Assembly: GCF_029867415.1 (NCBI RefSeq)
Contig: NC_081180.1
Span: 238,026,823 to 238,090,822, forward strand
Direction of reading: 5' to 3'
Origin: Vicia villosa
Taxonomy: Eukaryota > Streptophyta > Magnoliopsida > Fabales > Fabaceae
DNA: 64,000 nt
This document shows, piece after piece, positions 12,474 to 21,092 of this stretch. Each line of letters starts with the position of its first letter. Position 1 is the first letter of the stretch. The notes below the pieces were generated by a model. That model ran no database searches. It had not been told where the DNA came from and worked only from the letters and a program-made list of their open reading frames with translations. Made by a program: the position numbers and the translations under genes.

Positions 12474-12813
12474 TAATATATTAATATATATAGTATAGAT
12501 TAGAAGCAGAAAACAAACAAGCACAGACAATAACAAATTCAAAGCATCTTTCGGTTCAGCATAGCAGAGAAGAAAAAAAACAGAGAGCAGAGTAAAGAGA
12601 AGATGCAGGGTGATGGTAGTACAAGTTTAAGCAACGGTGGAGGAGGAAGAATCATGTGTGACCGGCCGGTTCCAAAGAGAGGTCAGGTAAAGCATGGAAT
12701 TGTGTTGGGATTTGCCAGCTCAGTTGTTTTCATGTTCACACCATCATGTATCACTGCACCTACTCCAGTTCAAAAATGTGTTACTGTATTACTGTAAACT
12801 TAAATAGAACCAA
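12474..12813 (+). repeat. 340-bp direct repeat, left copy
   Basis: This stretch is repeated at 13340-13679 with a single substitution (near 12519) and no indel. It spans the TATA-like run, the 5' leader and the whole coding region of the small gene. The right copy begins exactly at the base after the Helitron-like CTAG end. The array's normal 5' flank precedes the left copy and the normal 3' flank follows the right copy. Confidence 0.92.
12603..12797 (+). CDS. Small single-helix membrane-type protein, array copy 1
   Basis: This 64-residue frame starts at an ATG also used by the other copies, in the context 'aaagagaagATGCAGGG'. The N-terminus is Gly/Ser/Asn-rich. Residues about 18-31 carry the conserved motif RIMCDRPVPKRGQV. 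A hydrophobic stretch (about residues 33-55, GIVLGFASSVVFMF) could span a membrane once, with a basic cytosolic N-side. The C-terminus (PVQKCVTVLL) differs from copies 3 and 4 (PLQLLL). I do not recognise the family and assign no function. The motif and frame are kept among all four copies while surrounding DNA diverges, which suggests a real gene. The unit's own 3' flank is missing here: the Helitron-like segment begins 16 bp after the stop. Transcription could still start from the upstream block. Confidence 0.6.
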   Translation: MQGDGSTSLSNGGGGRIMCDRPVPKRGQVKHGIVLGFASSVVFMFTPSCITAPTPVQKCVTVLL

Positions 12814-13339
12814 TTTTGCTATTGTGTTCTTAACCTATCTTAAACATTTTTTTGTGGATCATTGTTTTCTATATAATTATTGTTAAATTTACAATTAAGT
12901 AAATTATTTCATATTTTTCATTTATATTTAAAATTTTACATTTGCATTTGTTAAAATTTTATTTTTTCTCCAACTCACATGTCCTTTTTTATATGGTTCT
13001 TTATTACACACAAAATTAGCACATGAATAAGATAATAATGTTTAATCTTAAGGGTCAATTTCAATACAATGCCTATTTTATTTTAAACAATAATGACTTT
13101 TATTTGAAAACTAAATTATTTATTTTCAAATTTCAAAATGATTCCTATGGATATTAGGTTTTCAAAGAATTGGGAGTATAACAGAGCAATCAATAAAACT
13201 CTAACTCTATTCAAATAAAACAATTCCTTTTAATTATGCATATTGCTTATAATTCCTTTTATTTATATTATTCATATCATTACAAAAATACTACACCAGA
13301 AAAAAAATCACCCGTGCGGAAGCACGGGTCTCTGACTAG
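12814..13339 (+). mobile_element. Helitron-like segment with a canonical 3' end
   Basis: The right end has a GC-rich hairpin (CCCGTGC-GGAA-GCACGGG, 13312-13329) followed seven bases later by CTAG (13336-13339) and a T. This is the usual plant Helitron 3' terminus. The rest (526 bp) is AT-rich and non-coding. No convincing 5' TC terminus exists at 12814. The segment is flanked by the 340-bp direct repeats. It is non-autonomous, and the structure at its left end is abnormal. Confidence 0.72.
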
Positions 13340-13679
13340 TAATATATTAATATATATAGTATAGATTAGAAGCAGAAAACAAACAAGCACAGACATTAAC
13401 AAATTCAAAGCATCTTTCGGTTCAGCATAGCAGAGAAGAAAAAAAACAGAGAGCAGAGTAAAGAGAAGATGCAGGGTGATGGTAGTACAAGTTTAAGCAA
13501 CGGTGGAGGAGGAAGAATCATGTGTGACCGGCCGGTTCCAAAGAGAGGTCAGGTAAAGCATGGAATTGTGTTGGGATTTGCCAGCTCAGTTGTTTTCATG
13601 TTCACACCATCATGTATCACTGCACCTACTCCAGTTCAAAAATGTGTTACTGTATTACTGTAAACTTAAATAGAACCAA
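13340..13679 (+). repeat. 340-bp direct repeat, right copy
   Basis: This is the second copy of 12474-12813, with one mismatch. It is followed by the normal 3' flank of the array unit (compare 13680 onward with 19671 onward), whereas the left copy is not. Confidence 0.92.
13469..13663 (+). CDS. Small single-helix membrane-type protein, array copy 2
   Basis: The 64-residue protein is identical to the one encoded at 12603-12797, since the only base difference between the repeats lies in the 5' leader. Features are the same: Gly/Ser/Asn-rich N-terminus, CDRPVPKRGQV motif, one hydrophobic helix and a VQKCVTVLL tail. It keeps the leader and the normal 3' flank, but its upstream promoter is displaced. 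Only about 130 bp of array leader lies 5' of the ATG before the Helitron-like end. Whether it is transcribed is open. The function is unknown. Confidence 0.58.
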   Translation: MQGDGSTSLSNGGGGRIMCDRPVPKRGQVKHGIVLGFASSVVFMFTPSCITAPTPVQKCVTVLL

Positions 13680-14566
13680 CGGTGTTCAAAAATATTGTAT
13701 ATGTACATACCTTTCAATGTTTGATAAAATCTTCAAAGGCAATTCTATATAAGGAATTAGTTCTGCTGATATTTGGAAAATTACTGATCCTTTAATTTTG
13801 AGGTTTGCACTTGTATTAGGTGTGCATTCTCACTTCTTCAATGGATAAGACATTGAGCTAAATTTAAAGTTGTTTAAATATTTGGAACAAATCATCATAT
13901 CAATCATCAATTTAAGGTTTAAAGTTTAATAACGGTTAAAACTCGTCATTTTTATTTTACTAAAAGATACTACTATTAACCAATCGTTAGTTGGTCCAGT
14001 GGTGATTGGTGCTGGACTTGGTAGGGAGAACCACGGTTCGAGAAATGATGAGCCTTAATTACTAAAGATATGTAATGATCTTCACAAAAATAAGTATAAT
14101 TTATTAGTAGAAGATTGGTGTTTGAATGCTTTTTTTTCCTTTCAAAATACAGTTTTTGGACTTTCAAAATACATGTTTGTTTCACTACAGATTTATTCTT
14201 AGGTATTTCCAACATGTCTTGTATGAAATTTTTATAGATTTACCCACTAATCTTCTTACATACAAATTTAACGTTTTGATTGACTCTATCCAAACCAAAT
14301 CGAGATTTTTTATGGACTAACTTCAGAACTGAAATAGAATTTTACAGACTAATCACTTAACTAAATTGAACTTTTACATCGAGTTAGTCTTTGAACCTTT
14401 CTTTGAAATTTTATACGGACTAATCTTTAAACTTTTCTTTAAGAGTTTATTCGTACTAATCTTTAAACTTTTTTTTGAAATATTTTATACTAACTAATCT
14501 TTAAATATTTCCTTGAGATTTTATACGGAATAATCTATGAAACTTTCCTTGATAAAATAACAAATG
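13680..14566 (+). other. 3' flank of small-gene unit (copy 2)
   Basis: The flank is homologous to 19671-20165, 42715-42950 and 54050-54326, sharing 'tttgataaaatcttcaaa', 'aaaattactgatcctttaattttgag' and 'aagatactac' blocks. It has no coding potential of its own. The AT-rich tail at 14330-14560 repeats 'gactaatctttaaac'-like phrases. Confidence 0.6.
13975..14042 (+). mobile_element. Fragment of a tRNA-derived SINE head
   Basis: The box-A-like TGGTCCAGTGG (about 13993-14003) and B-box-like GGTTCGAG (about 14034-14041) are spaced as in tRNA-derived SINEs. The surrounding words (gtgctggacttggtagggag) look like a plant SINE head. It replaces about 50 bp of host sequence still present in copy 3 (19894-19945) and in the 54060 remnant. 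No A-tail or target duplication is visible, so only a partial element is present. Confidence 0.5.
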
Positions 14567-14567
14567 T

Positions 14568-14748
14568 GACACAACTTAATAAAATTAAAAATCAATATAA
14601 AATTTAATTATATTAGCAGACTAATATGACACAACTTAATAAAATTAAAAATCAATATAAAATTTAATTATATTAGCAGACTAATATGACACAACTTAAT
14701 AAAATTAAAAATCAATATAAAATTTAATTATATTAGCAGACTAATATG
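14568..14748 (+). repeat. 60-bp tandem repeat, three copies
   Basis: A 60-bp unit containing 'atgacacaacttaataaaat' and 'tatattagcagactaat' is repeated three times without visible change from 14568 to 14748. The corresponding position in the other array unit (25629-25700, and its duplicate at 40343) has a single, slightly diverged copy. The expansion is therefore local and recent. Confidence 0.88.
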
Positions 14749-15412
14749 AACCTGAAATGAAGATAAGGAACCAGAAAATTTTTCAGTCTAAACTAAATGT
14801 GTTGAATTGAATAAAAGAATTGCTTCTCCTATCTTAAATAGTGGAGAAACACCTAATGAAAAATTAAAACTACTCCTAAAATTTAAAAATGCATCTCCAA
14901 ATGTACTCCCCATTTACACACAACTCATTCGTTTTTGAGTCAGACTCTAAAGTTATGTCAAAAAATAGGGAAATGCATCTCCATATAACTTACAAAAATG
15001 TATCTCCAGACGCATTTTTAATCAAAAATGTGTAAGACTCGTCTCCTTCCTCATTTCTCTTTTACTCTATGAAAAACTCAGAACCTCTCAAACTCTCAAA
15101 GTCTCTCAACTCACGTCCAAATTTCTACCATCAATATCCAATCAATTAAATAGCTCACAATCAAACTCACATTTGGTAAGCTTTTTATTTCTCTATACAT
15201 TTGTAGAAATTGAGCATTAAATTGTGTAATAGATAATTCATATATGTTTTTTTAACTAAGCAATATGTTTGATAGGTAGTTAAAATGATCAATGCATTTT
15301 TAGAATGTTGAATTGAAGTGAATTTCTTCCATTTTTCGCCCTTCTCAGAGTTGAAAAATACAGAAATGCACTTCTAGATTTGTTCAACTTTTTATTTTCC
15401 ATAGGGTTAAAC

Positions 15413-15555
15413 AAGTTTTTGGTCAGTCCCTGCCTTTAGGCAACGGTTTTTACCAAAAAACTGTTTCCAAAACCAGCTAAAACCGTTGCCAAAATCTAGG
15501 AGGGACTAAAAATGAAACTGCAATATTTATAGGGACCAAAAACTTATTTAACCCT
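15413..15555. mobile_element. 143-bp MITE
   Basis: The terminal inverted repeats start AGGGTTAAACAAGTTTTTGG on the left and, read from the right end, AGGGTTAAATAAGTTTTTGG. The two also share a GTC(CC/AG) extension. The element lies inside the MULE at 14841-18045 and has no coding potential. Superfamily is not certain, as no clear target duplication was found. Confidence 0.75.
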
Positions 15556-15640
15556 TTTCTATAATACAGAAATGCATATCCGAATTTAGAATGTCTCCAT
15601 TGTTTGGCTTTATTTTCATTGTGTTTCATCTCGGTAATGC

Positions 15641-17605
15641 TTGCGTAGTTTAATTATAGGCATTATGGTTGATAACCAATCAAGATTGAGGCACGACAGA
15701 GTTGTGCAACATGCATCGGTTTTGAGGGAAAGAGCCCGATCATTTCAGGCATCGATCAATTATAGTTCAGTTGATGTAGAGGCGTCAGCTTATGGAGCTC
15801 ATATGCATCTCCGCATTCTTCTTCTCTTAGGAGGAGGCTGTCACCTTATGATGCCCCGAAATCCCCACTAGTACATGTCCAAACACCACAAGCACCCTAG
15901 GCACCCCAGCGGTTTGGAAAAGTATCGTCTGACTTATCGCTGCTAAATCTATATTCGAACCATTCTACCAAGCATATGTGTGACAGAGAGGCGAAATTCA
16001 ATTGTATATATTCTTTGAAACACATTTGTTATAATATTCAAGTTTCTAATGATAATTTATTTTTCTACAACACCATGATGCTTTAAAATATATCAACCAT
16101 GGCCGGAAGATTAAGTCTCCTACAACCTATTGATCAATGATTTCAGAATGTGATGCAGTAATCTAGGCAGCAAGGCTTGTGCAATATCGATTATATTACA
16201 ATTAACCATAATATGCTATTAGCGCTTGTTGAGAGATCACACTCTGAAGACTTTATTTTTCATCTTCCACATGGTGAGATGTCCATCACACTAGACGATG
16301 TCTCATGCCTGCTGCATCTTGCGATCAGGGAAAGACTATTAGACCAAAACAAGATTCTTAAAGATAAGGCAATGAAGCTGATGGTTAACTATCTTGTAGC
16401 CGACCTAAAGGATGTCTTACAGGAGATAGAAGACACCTGAGGGTGTCATGGTAGGTTTAGATTCCAGGGGAGGTTGTATACATAACAACTGAATGCACCA
16501 GAGCAAGCCGTTGGAGATGATGAACATGTTATGTAGCATAGAGCATATACATTGAGAGCATACATGTTTTACTTGGTTGGCACGTCCATTTTTATAGACA
16601 AGAGTGCCAATTATATGGATGTGGTTTACCTGAGATACTTCACTGACTTGGAGCAGATTCATGAATAAAACTGAGGGCGCTTGTTTAGTCTATCTATATT
16701 CCAAGTAAGCTGAAGGTTGTATATGGAAGACCAAATAGATGACAATTAATGGCACACTATTGATGGTGATATATTTTCATCTTTTAGTGGTTATGTATCA
16801 TTTTATAACATTTTTTCTACGTCATTACTAATAATTCATATGTACCATTTTAAGGCTTAGATCCTCCAACACTTCCCACGCGGATCCAACTTGTCATATG
16901 TTCCGCCTACACTGAGGATATGCCACATGCTTCTGCATTTAGCTCCACTCAGATGGAATCAGGCGACGAAGCCCTTCAAATGTATCTTGGTCACATGGTA
17001 GCAGAAAATATACACTTCCAAGCGTACACAAATCACCATCAGACGCGTCCCTTAGACGACATAGTCTTTTACTTTAGATGGTTAGCTTGTCAATCACATC
17101 TGATGTATCCACATATGCCTGAGTGCGTCATGCACCAGTTCGGCTACATGCAGTTTGCTTAGACCCCTCTGATTATGCTCCTCCCGCTATGGCACGCTGA
17201 GATGTATATGCCATGTATGGTGATTATCTTAATCATCTCGTACCGAATTACGCACGAGGTACCCTAGCTCCTTATGACTAGAATGTTGCATACAACTACA
17301 ACCAATAGTATTTCAAGGTGCCACATCCTTATATGACAATGGATGCTTCAGGAGATCCACTTAGGTCAGTTCATCCTGAGATATTAGAGGAGGAATTGGT
17401 TAGGGAAGATCATGTTGTTGTGTTTCTTAGATGTTGATGTATCAAGGATATTGTGCAAGCGGATATAGACAGAGGAGTCTTTCCGAAAGACTTTAAGGCG
17501 AGTGACATTGTAGATGACATCCTAACTGAGATACGGTCGACTATGCAGTATATGAGGCAACGTAGGAACAGGGGATCTGGGTCTGTCATACGTCGTAATA
17601 TATAG
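15641..17605 (+). pseudogene. Plant mobile domain (PMD / MAIN-like) pseudogene
   Basis: Separated open stretches keep the order of a PMD protein. The start region is about 15660-15870. A core at 16177-16440 has FHLPHGEMSITLDDVSCLLHL and LALVERSHSEDFIF. The 'RAYMFYLVGT...FIDKSANYMDVVYLRYF' segment is in 16550-16660. A C-terminal part follows at 16860-17165, and a final basic tail ends at 17605. Known PMD proteins (Arabidopsis MAIN/MAIL family and transposon versions) are nuclear proteins linked to silencing and genome stability, and PMD genes are often carried by MULEs. Stops and frame changes between the blocks make this copy non-functional. Introns may explain some gaps, for example 15872-16176. 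Confidence 0.6.
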
Positions 17606-18045
17606 TATTTGTATTATGAACACTATTATAGTTTGTAATTCGTTTGGACTTCACTATAGATTCTTGATTTATTCATTTATATATGACATTTGTATATTAT
17701 TTGATAAGTGTATGGCTTAATTTAAATAAAATTTAATATGATAGTATAACTATAATACATTAACAATTACATCAGTGTATCTCTAAAACTAAATCATAAT
17801 TTACTGTTTGGAGGTGGATACAGAAGTGTATCTTCGGATTAATTTATCTCAAAATAAATGTGTCTTCGTTAAGAATGCATGGGGGTGCATATAAGGTGTA
17901 CTTGGAAATTCATTTCCGAACTAAATTTTAAGAAAAAAAGTGTGAGACTCACTTAACATGTATTTTGATGTAAAAAATGTGTGTTCGAATTTACACTTCT
18001 GAATTTTAAATATTATTTTCATATTTATTTAACGTGCTTCTCCAC

Positions 18046-18258
18046 CCTTAAATAATGGCCCATTTGTACATTTATTGGATACATGTTATAAAGTGGCAAA
18101 ATATTAACTAAAGAAACAAAATATTTTTTCATCCATCAATTATATTCTCAAATTTTCACGTTTTTCACTTTTATTCTTAAATTAAATATATTGTGATTTG
18201 CGACAGTTTATTTTGGTCAGAAATATTATTTTTCAAAAAATAAAAATGCTATTGCGCA
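18046..18258 (+). other. Start of the next array unit, upstream of copy 3
   Basis: The sequence from about 18082 (ttataaagtggcaaaatattaa) matches the units at 11805 and 25799/40513, confirming that the tandem unit restarts here. It contains no gene. Confidence 0.6.
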
Positions 18259-18820
18259 TAGGCATGGCAACGGGATGGAGTGAGTTTAAGCACACCTAAA
18301 CCTACCCTCGCATTCACTTTCAAACCCGCCCCTGAAGCGAGTCGGGACTAATAATTATTACTCTACCCCTCAACAAGAAACGACTTTCCCCACATCCGCT
18401 CCCTCCCCACCCGCATAAATTATATATATTTTTTATAATATATATTTTTCAATAACAATAAAAATCAATAATTAAATTAAATAATTGATTATTTTAAAAA
18501 TAATTAAAATACTTGACAATTTTTATTTAAACTATATTTTTATAAAAATAATTATAATTCTAACAAACATGTTATTAAACATGATATTGTAAGATTAAAA
18601 AATATAAATAAGTAATAAAATAAAAATAAATTAAATAAATTAAATTTAGTTGGAAGGGGTGAGTGTGGGACGAGTACTAGCATCCCTCGCCCCCGTCTCC
18701 AAAAATAAAAATTGGATTTTGTCTGTCCCCGCACCTGTCCCATTTAAATCAGGATTTCCTCATTAATTTTAAAGTGGGGCAGCCAAAACCTGGCGGGAAC
18801 GGATTTATTTGTCATGCCTA
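18259..18820. mobile_element. Non-autonomous TIR element, possibly hAT-like
   Basis: The ends are TAGGCATGGCAACGGGA on the left and, from the right, TAGGCATGACAAATAAATCC, an imperfect inverted repeat. The interior is AT-rich (18420-18640) flanked by GC-richer 'cccgcccc' tracts. Flanking target duplication could not be settled, so the superfamily is a guess from the end sequence. Confidence 0.5.
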
Positions 18821-18839
18821 TATGCACCGACCATTTTCT

Positions 18840-19459
18840 GTTGCAAAATCTTTCAGCCTAACAATGTCATCTGTCTGCTGTCTCAATATCATCAAGAGCC
18901 ATACTAATACAAAAAAATAAAATTTAATCCAAAATATTTCTTTATTTAGTTAATAATATCATCCTCCAGTAAACATGTACCGACATATTTTGTTTAAATT
19001 TATGAAAGAGACAGAACATTTGAAACCTAAAAGAATGAAAATTGTTTGCGCCTAAGGATTATGTGGGAGCCTAATGTCCACACAAAGAGAATGGTAGCAT
19101 CCACTATGCAGACAATTTTCACTATGTTGTGGACTCAGTTTTTGTATCTTGTTATGTCCTCGTGTCTAATATATTTGATATCTTGTTATGTATCCACATG
19201 TGGCACCACAAAAACGAATTAATTGATTTTCATAAATATCAAACAAGAGTCCAAAATCGAAACAAGTGGTATGGGGGGTAGTTTAGTAATAACACAGTTC
19301 AAAAACACTAGAAAATATCTAAACGAGGAAGTTTAATAATAATATATATAGTATAGAGTAGAAGCAGAAAACAAACAAGCAGAGACATAAACGAATTCAT
19401 AGCTTCTTTGGGTTCAGCATAGCAGAGAAGGAAAAAACAGAGAGCAGAGTAAAGAGAAG
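18840..19459 (+). promoter_or_regulatory. Conserved upstream region of small-gene copy 3
   Basis: It is homologous to 11900-12602 and 41625-42528. Here the two G-box-like positions read CTCGTG (19159-19164) and CACATG/CATGTG (19195-19202), so no perfect CACGTG is present, unlike copies 1 and 4. A TATA-like run (aatatatata) is at 19341-19350. Confidence 0.58.
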
Positions 19460-19648
19460 ATGCAGGGTGATGGTGGTACAAGTTTAAGCAACGGTGGAGG
19501 AAGAGGAGGAAGAATCATATGTGACCGGCCGGTTCCAAAGAGAGGTCAGGTAAAGCATGGAATTGTGTTGGGATTTGCCAGCTCAGTTGTTTTCATGCTC
19601 ACACCATCATGTATCACTGCACCTACTCCACTTCAGCTCTTACTTTAA
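19460..19648 (+). CDS. Small single-helix membrane-type protein, array copy 3
   Basis: This frame encodes 62 residues. It has the same start and architecture as copies 1 and 2, with a two-residue longer glycine/arginine segment (GGGRGGRI), the motif RIICDRPVPKRGQV, a hydrophobic helix (GIVLGFASSVVFML) and the C-terminus TPLQLLL shared with copy 4. Upstream and downstream flanks are both in the ancestral arrangement, so this is the best preserved unit in the window. The copia element at 20541 lies about 900 bp downstream. The family is not recognised and the function unknown. Confidence 0.65.
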   Translation: MQGDGGTSLSNGGGRGGRIICDRPVPKRGQVKHGIVLGFASSVVFMLTPSCITAPTPLQLLL

Positions 19649-20540
19649 TCCGTAAACTTAAATAGAATCATCGGTGTTCAAAAGTTGTAAATATACCTTT
19701 CAATGTTTGATAAAATCTTCAAACACAATTCTATATGAGGAATTAGTTGTGCTGATCTTTGGAAAATTACTGATCCTTTAATTTTGAGATACTAAAGTTA
19801 TTTAAATACCATCATATCAATCATGAATTTAAGGTTTCAACTTTAATAATGGTTAAAACTCATCAATCTTATTTTAGTAAAAGATACTACTTAAAGCATT
19901 TCATTGATAATAATTTCTGGAAGTCATGATGGAATGCCAATGAAATGATGAGAACTAATTACTAAAGATATGTAATGTTCGTCGCTAAAATAAGTATAAT
20001 TTATTAGTAGAAGATTAGTGTTTGAATGTTTTTTTTTTCCTTTCAAAATACAGTTATCTATTGTTTTTGAACTTCGATCTTAGCATGTTTGTTTCACTAC
20101 ATATTTATTCTTACATATTTCCAACATGTCTTGTATGAGATTTATATCTTTACCCACTAATTTATATCTTTCCAGCATGTTTACGAATTCCCCTGCATAA
20201 TAAATCACAATATGAAATAATTAATTTATAAACCGATTCAAGATGCATCATTTAAAAACCCATTTTAAAAAAGTAATATGCTCTAGTTTTCAAACACAAA
20301 CTGATTCAAAACCTTAATTCTAACTTCAAACCCCTAAAAATGAAAAAAAAAAAAATTTACTTTAATTGTAATATACAACCACTCAATTTTACGATGAAAT
20401 GAAAATAATAACTATAATACAAAACATTTATTTTTTAATGAGCTGTTTTAAGTTTCTTCAATAGAGCATTTGTGTTTTGTGGTCTTTTTGTATTCATTGT
20501 TTTCTCTTTTGTATTTTAGTCGTCAAGTTAGGTTCAGTTA
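19649..20540 (+). other. 3' flank of copy 3
   Basis: The region to about 20165 is homologous to the flanks of the other copies. From about 20165 to 20540 the DNA is AT-rich with no recognisable gene. It ends where the copia 5' LTR begins. Confidence 0.55.
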
Positions 20541-20905
20541 TATTGAAGAGTAATTCAATATTCAGAAGATGAATATCAGAAGTTCTGATGTGGGCTGATC
20601 TTCTGATAGTTACTCAGAAGATAGTGTTGACCAGAAGATGTTATCTTCTGGGTCCCATTAGCTTAGCTGTTTAATAGTAAGGGTACTTTAGTATTTCTTA
20701 GTATTGTACTGTTTGTACCTTAAGCTTGTTCACTAAGTTTAGTCTGTTAGGGCCTACGTGGCAAGAATTTTCTTTGTATAAATAACCTTGTAGTAGCTAT
20801 CATTTATTAACAACAACGCAAGTAGGATCAACAACTTTATTCTCTCTCATTAATCTTTGCGCTGTTATTCTCTTTGTCATCATCTTTATTCATTGTGCAC
20901 CAACA
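20541..20905 (+). mobile_element. 5' LTR of Ty1/copia element
   Basis: This 365-bp LTR starts TATTGAAGAGTAATTC and ends TGCACCAACA. It matches 25212-25576 with nine substitutions and no length change (about 97.5% identity). A TATA-like tataaata is near 20777. The end is followed by the primer-binding site. Confidence 0.92.
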
Positions 20906-20907
20906 AT

Positions 20908-20925
20908 TGGTATCTAGAGCTCCGG
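20908..20925 (+). other. Primer-binding site of the copia element
   Basis: TGGTATCTAGAGCTCCGG follows the LTR by two bases. This is the plant copia type complementary to initiator tRNA-Met, here with TCTAGAGC in place of the common TCAGAGC. Confidence 0.8.
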
Positions 20926-21092
20926 TTCCAAACACAGGGAAACACGAGTGAACGTGAGTTTGTGTGACTGAGTGATTGATTTTGTTTCTGGGAAACAAAA
21001 TTGTGTTGAATCACATTTTTCTTGGTTGTTTGTGGGTTGGGAAACACTGTGTGAGTGTGAGTGAAATCTAATTTTTCTGCACAAGTTTAAAG

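Larger units (their letters stand above)
14841..18045 (+). mobile_element. MULE-like element carrying a plant mobile domain pseudogene
   Basis: The left end is GTGGAGAAACAC (from 14841) and the right end GTGCTTCTCCAC (to 18045), an inverted pair with one mismatch in 12 bases. The flanks are TCTTAAATA (14832-14840) and CCTTAAATA (18046-18054), a 9-bp target duplication with one mismatch, as expected for Mutator-like elements. The interior has a degenerate plant-mobile-domain gene and no transposase. The left TIR region is also partly self-complementary. Confidence 0.7.

Noticed and set aside
13976..14042. tRNA gene
   Set aside because: A and B boxes are present, but no cloverleaf with an acceptor stem can be formed; a SINE head is the better explanation.
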